NCBI GenBank assembly: GCA_027405735.1
Contig: JAPEHQ010000008.1
Coordinates: forward strand, 2,356,001-2,420,000
Source of the DNA: Mucor racemosus
Lineage: Eukaryota; Mucoromycota; Mucoromycetes; Mucorales; Mucoraceae
DNA: 64,000 nt
Direction of reading: 5' to 3'
A program made the translations under genes and the position numbers. Below are positions 60,533 to 64,000 of this stretch, piece by piece (the stretch's first letter is position 1; each line of letters starts with the position of its first letter). The notes beneath the pieces are model-generated. The model was not told where the DNA came from and ran no database searches. It worked only from the letters and a program-made list of their open reading frames with translations.

Positions 60533-61037
60533 GAATCAAATCATCGTCGAAGCGCCTAGAAGTAAATAAAAGAATACATACTGTCAGTAAACGTTAGGAA
60601 TTTAACTAGATGAGCCTATATCAGAGCTATAAATATCAAAATATAATAGTTTGCCGTCATTTCTAGTACTTTAAAGTATATAAAACAAATCTACGTTTAA
60701 TAGATTGAAGTTACAGCTTATTCACTTCAAGTAAATTAAAGTTTAGACGAAACAGAATAAAATTTGAATGAAATGAGAATGAGATTTGAGATAAAATGAG
60801 AGTAAAATTGGGCCAAATAGAGAATTAGTTTAGGATGAATATAAGAAAAATAGTAGAAAAAGGAAATTTAGTAAAGATATTCCATTTCGATCTGGACATG
60901 AGACAACCAACCTTCAGGAAAGCAATACTACATAATAACGGACCATTCTGTTTAGGAATTTAATGCGGTCATTTAGTGTTACATGATAACGACTTTTTCC
61001 ATTGTTGTTTCAAAAGAATGAACCGTAATTTGTGTAT

Positions 61038-61077
<40 letters not shown>

Positions 61078-61217
61078 AGTCTTGAGGGCCTTGAGTAGAA
61101 ATACAGGATGCTTGGGCAATGTTTTACTTTTTATTAATTACATGTTCTATTTGGGAACTCTTTCAGGTGTGATACCTACTTTTGGTCTTCGCATCATGAG
61201 AAAGAAACAATAAATCT
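60532..61217. other. Intergenic, with purine-rich stretch
   Basis: About 690 bases. 60745-60865 is purine-rich with loosely repeated GAAATGAGA-like words. No gene apart from the GA microsatellite inside. Confidence 0.4.
61041..61074. repeat. (AG)17 microsatellite
   Basis: Seventeen uninterrupted AG units. Confidence 0.95.
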
Positions 61218-61697
61218 ACATTAAAAAACAAGAAGATTTAGCTTTGAAAGTATTATTTGCAAGCTTTTAAAAACTCGAGATATTTGACATAGATTGTGTT
61301 TTTAAGCTGGGGTAAAAGCAAGTGTTTCACGTTTGAAGCCCTTGTACTCGCTGAGAAATCAACATGAAGAGAAATAGCTCTTTTGACAAGATTCTATAGC
61401 ATCTCAAATATAGCCCTACATTTTTCATTTCCTGATTATCTATTGAAATGGGGGCACGCTCCAATTTTGAATATCACCATATAAAATTGTATAATCAGAT
61501 ATGCACATGTAACTGAGCTTGAATTCAAAAAGTGTTCAAATGGAAAAAAAATCCAAAAAAATCCAAAAAAAACCTTGTATGTTTAATTACTCACAAAAAT
61601 GCATAGTAAGTTGAACTACCGTATTAAATATCTTGGGTTCAGTTTTTAATTCTGAATCGATCTATGTAGGTTTTGAAAATGTTTTTTTCATAAAATC
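61218..61697 (+). repeat. Direct repeat D1, first copy (near-identical to window end)
   Basis: Matches 63521-64000 base for base by eye, with one substitution seen (61236 A, 63539 G). The offset is 2303 bases. The last ~110 bases belong to repeat R2 (GCATAGTAAGTTGAACTACC). The second copy runs off the window, so the full length is unknown. Confidence 0.9.
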
Positions 61698-62030
61698 TCT
61701 AGCAAATTTAATATCAAATTTTAACGGTTTTTGATCAAAAAGTACCTTTCACTCAAATGCAACCCCAACATATTTTATTTTTACATTATGCGCAACAAAA
61801 GTATCTACAAAATGAGTATTTATACGTAGCTGTAGCCCTATTTTTCGTGGGGATATACATTTTTTTGAATTTTTTTTTGTAAAACCGAAAATTTATCCTT
61901 GTATATCCTCGTTCAAAATGAATCCTTTTTTGTATCACCAAAAATCAATCATTCAATCTCAATTTTCTCGACCAAAAATTAATATTTTTTGACGAGATAA
62001 AATTCGTTGGATAGACGCTAATGAGCACTA
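61698..62030 (+). repeat. Repeat R2, continuation of a copy
   Basis: AAAAAGTACCTTTCACTCAA, ACATTATGCGCAACAAAAG and CTATTTTTCGTGGGGATA match pieces at 51295-51375, 39990-40015 and, as reverse complement, the R1 word GGATATCTCCACGAAAAA. R1 and R2 therefore share short internal modules. No coding frame. Confidence 0.5.
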
Positions 62031-62451
62031 TCCTATGGTTTTACCCTTGCATACCTGCCATCATCCCTTCATGGATCTCTATAACAGAAAAAGTGCCCTC
62101 ACAAAATTTATAAAAAAATAAAAAAAGTCTTTACAGCCATCCAAAACCTAGATATCCTGGTATAGAATGAAAAATAATCTAGACTTTACCTTAGTATTTT
62201 CTCGACTTATTCTCATTTCAAATGCGCTTTCTCAATTTTAAGCTGGCCATCTTTGCATCATTCAAATTTATGAAACAATCACTATAGTAACCATCCTTGC
62301 TTCACTTAATAAACTTTGTTACCTATACAATCTTGAATCGATCCCTACCGCTTTTCAAGAAAACATTCTATTCAAATTCTTTACCACTACAAATATTCTC
62401 GTTTTTTCCCTTATTTTGTCCGGTAAAATTCTTGAAACTAGACTTGACGTT
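62031..62451. other. AT-rich spacer, no gene recognised
   Basis: Open frame 62297-62515 borrows its C-terminal part from the duplicated 113-base segment that follows and has no independent support. Confidence 0.4.
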
Positions 62452-62564
62452 TAGAATTATATATCAAAATGTGTGGAATAAATTGTTCAACAACTTTTAT
62501 CATGTGTTCAAATAAGGCTTTATAATAAAATTTAAGGGTTGCCATAGGCGTATTTACTAAACTC
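62452..62564 (+). repeat. 113-base direct duplication, first copy
   Basis: Identical by eye to 63139-63251 (offset 687). In the second copy it contains the last codons and stop of the gene at 62581-63202. This copy is therefore the detached 3' end of a tandemly duplicated gene unit. Confidence 0.85.
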
Positions 62565-62580
62565 ATGCCTCAACAGTAAT

Positions 62581-63202
62581 TTGATAAAGCCTTGTTTGCA
62601 AGTATGTTCTCGTATGCTTCGTAATAAGAAGTATGACATTACTTATATACCCGGAGAAATTAAATTGACTTCTATGACTGAACAACTAAGCAAGCAAGGA
62701 TTACTTGACAATCGTTTCAAATACTATGCAGATGGCAAAATAAGAATTAATGCTGATAAGCAAGAACTTTTGCTTCTTGAGGTTTCTTCTGCTCTGGGTC
62801 AAGCAACTCAAGACAAGATTGCCTTTGATCATACCAAAGCCATGTTTGGGCTTCTTGCCATATTGAAGACTCTCGCCTGCAAAAATAGTCATGGATCATT
62901 TGAATCTTTTAAAAAAATTAAATTTCACTTCATTCACGTTCATGGTAATAATAGTAATATTTTTTCGATGCATACTGTAAGTCAATAGCAACTAACTTAA
63001 TTTTGGTTTAATAGGCCAAGCAGTTAAACACTGGACAATGATGACTCCGGAACCTGGAGTTTATATCATGACAAAGGAGCAAAAGGCCACCATTCCTGTG
63101 AACATCAACAGCATGGCTGATGATTTGATCTCCTACAGTAGAATTATATATCAAAATGTGTGGAATAAATTGTTCAACAACTTTTATCATGTGTTCAAAT
63201 AA
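62581..63202 (+). pseudogene. Truncated member of an unnamed fungal gene family
   Basis: Two exons, 62581-62944 and 63015-63202, GT-AG intron, 184 codons. No in-frame ATG begins the homologous region, so the 5' part is missing. The first exon reads IKPCLQVCSRMLRNKKYD, TYIPGEIKLTSMTEQLSKQG, LLLLEVSSALGQATQDKIAF and FESFKKIKFHFIHVHG. The second reads AVKHWTMMTPEPGVYIMTKE and VNINSMADDLISY. I recall similar uncharacterised proteins in Mucorales with the pattern R-P-C-L-Q-V-C-x-R-M-L and a nuclease-like E-x-S-S-A-x-G-Q, but I cannot name a function. The C-terminal end is shared with the 113-base duplication. Confidence 0.6.
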
Positions 63203-63251
63203 GGCTTTATAATAAAATTTAAGGGTTGCCATAGGCGTATTTACTAAACTC
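63139..63251 (+). repeat. 113-base direct duplication, second copy
   Basis: Covers the 3' end and stop codon of the truncated gene (stop 63200-63202) plus about 50 bases downstream. Confidence 0.85.
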
Positions 63252-63520
63252 CAACCAAATTTGTATCATAAAAATCTCGACAAAATTAATAGATACAGTA
63301 AAATGAATTGCAGACTCGTTTTTAGCAGCAAATTTTACCGCAGCAAAGTTGGTTGCCTGATTTCTGCTGATACTTTTGTAAAAAAATGTGAAAATTCTCC
63401 AAATTGTTAAAACTACAAAACAGAAAAACAAAACAAAACAGGATTTACAATTACAAGGTCTAGGGGTCCAAAAATTATCCAAAAAAAAAAACCACTCCTG
63501 AAACTTTAATGTATAATAAA

Positions 63521-64000
63521 ACATTAAAAAACAAGAAGGTTTAGCTTTGAAAGTATTATTTGCAAGCTTTTAAAAACTCGAGATATTTGACATAGATTGT
63601 GTTTTTAAGCTGGGGTAAAAGCAAGTGTTTCACGTTTGAAGCCCTTGTACTCGCTGAGAAATCAACATGAAGAGAAATAGCTCTTTTGACAAGATTCTAT
63701 AGCATCTCAAATATAGCCCTACATTTTTCATTTCCTGATTATCTATTGAAATGGGGGCACGCTCCAATTTTGAATATCACCATATAAAATTGTATAATCA
63801 GATATGCACATGTAACTGAGCTTGAATTCAAAAAGTGTTCAAATGGAAAAAAAATCCAAAAAAATCCAAAAAAAACCTTGTATGTTTAATTACTCACAAA
63901 AATGCATAGTAAGTTGAACTACCGTATTAAATATCTTGGGTTCAGTTTTTAATTCTGAATCGATCTATGTAGGTTTTGAAAATGTTTTTTTCATAAAATC
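63521..64000 (+). repeat. Direct repeat D1, second copy, cut by the window end
   Basis: Near-identical to 61218-61697 and still matching at the last base, so it extends beyond the window. 63252-63520 between this and the 113-base repeat holds no recognisable gene. Confidence 0.9.

Noticed and set aside
61218..64000. D1 repeats as LTRs of a retrotransposon
   Set aside because: The visible repeat start is not TG-type. No primer-binding site or gag-pol is seen, and the second copy is cut by the window end.

Overview
The window looks like nuclear DNA of an early-diverging filamentous fungus, most likely Mucoromycota (Mucorales-like). It is strongly AT-rich. Its genes are split by short GT-AG introns, mostly 50-100 nt, often with a visible CTAAY branch site. 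The gene set (LIS1, STT4, BCS1, NDUFAF7-type, NCS-1, NPR3, PRP38) is eukaryotic, and several repeats resemble mucoralean ones. I found no rRNA, tRNA or CRISPR.

Layout. 0-12.2 kb is a gene block: a SAM methyltransferase, a hyaluronan-synthase-like family-2 glycosyltransferase, NPR3 (minus strand) divergent from a Ras GTPase, then an NCS-1/frequenin calcium sensor and a DUF202 membrane protein. 12.2-30.3 kb is gene-poor. It holds three copies of one repeat (one inverted), a TA-flanked MITE, decayed pieces of a dynein intermediate chain gene and of transposases, and one intact small gene for a secreted RlpA-like protein. 30.3-35.5 kb carries LIS1, a SET-domain lysine methyltransferase and PRP38. 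35.9-39.7 kb is a 5'-truncated LINE inserted into an older repeat. 40.8-49.3 kb holds STT4 (PI4-kinase alpha, 13 exons) and a mitochondrial NDUFAF7/MidA-type gene, both on the minus strand. 49.3-52.7 kb is repeats plus a broken Tc1/IS630-like transposase. 52.8-59.9 kb is a second gene block: a small SMP/LEA-like protein, a cysteine-synthase-like enzyme, BCS1, deoxyribose-phosphate aldolase and adenylate kinase. 60-64 kb is microsatellites, near-identical direct repeats and a truncated, partly duplicated gene of a fungal family I cannot name.

Functional links. Several genes touch nutrient and lipid signalling (NPR3, Ras, NCS-1, STT4). Others serve mitochondria (BCS1, NDUFAF7-type) or nucleotide metabolism (adenylate kinase, aldolase). 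They look like ordinary neighbours, not a pathway cluster.

The most striking observation is a set of extremely short exons. The Ras gene needs exons of 18, 22 and 2 nt to keep its frame and its conserved switch-I sequence. NCS-1 has an 11-nt exon and PRP38 a 12-nt exon. In each gene the summed exons are divisible by three and the predicted protein matches the family.
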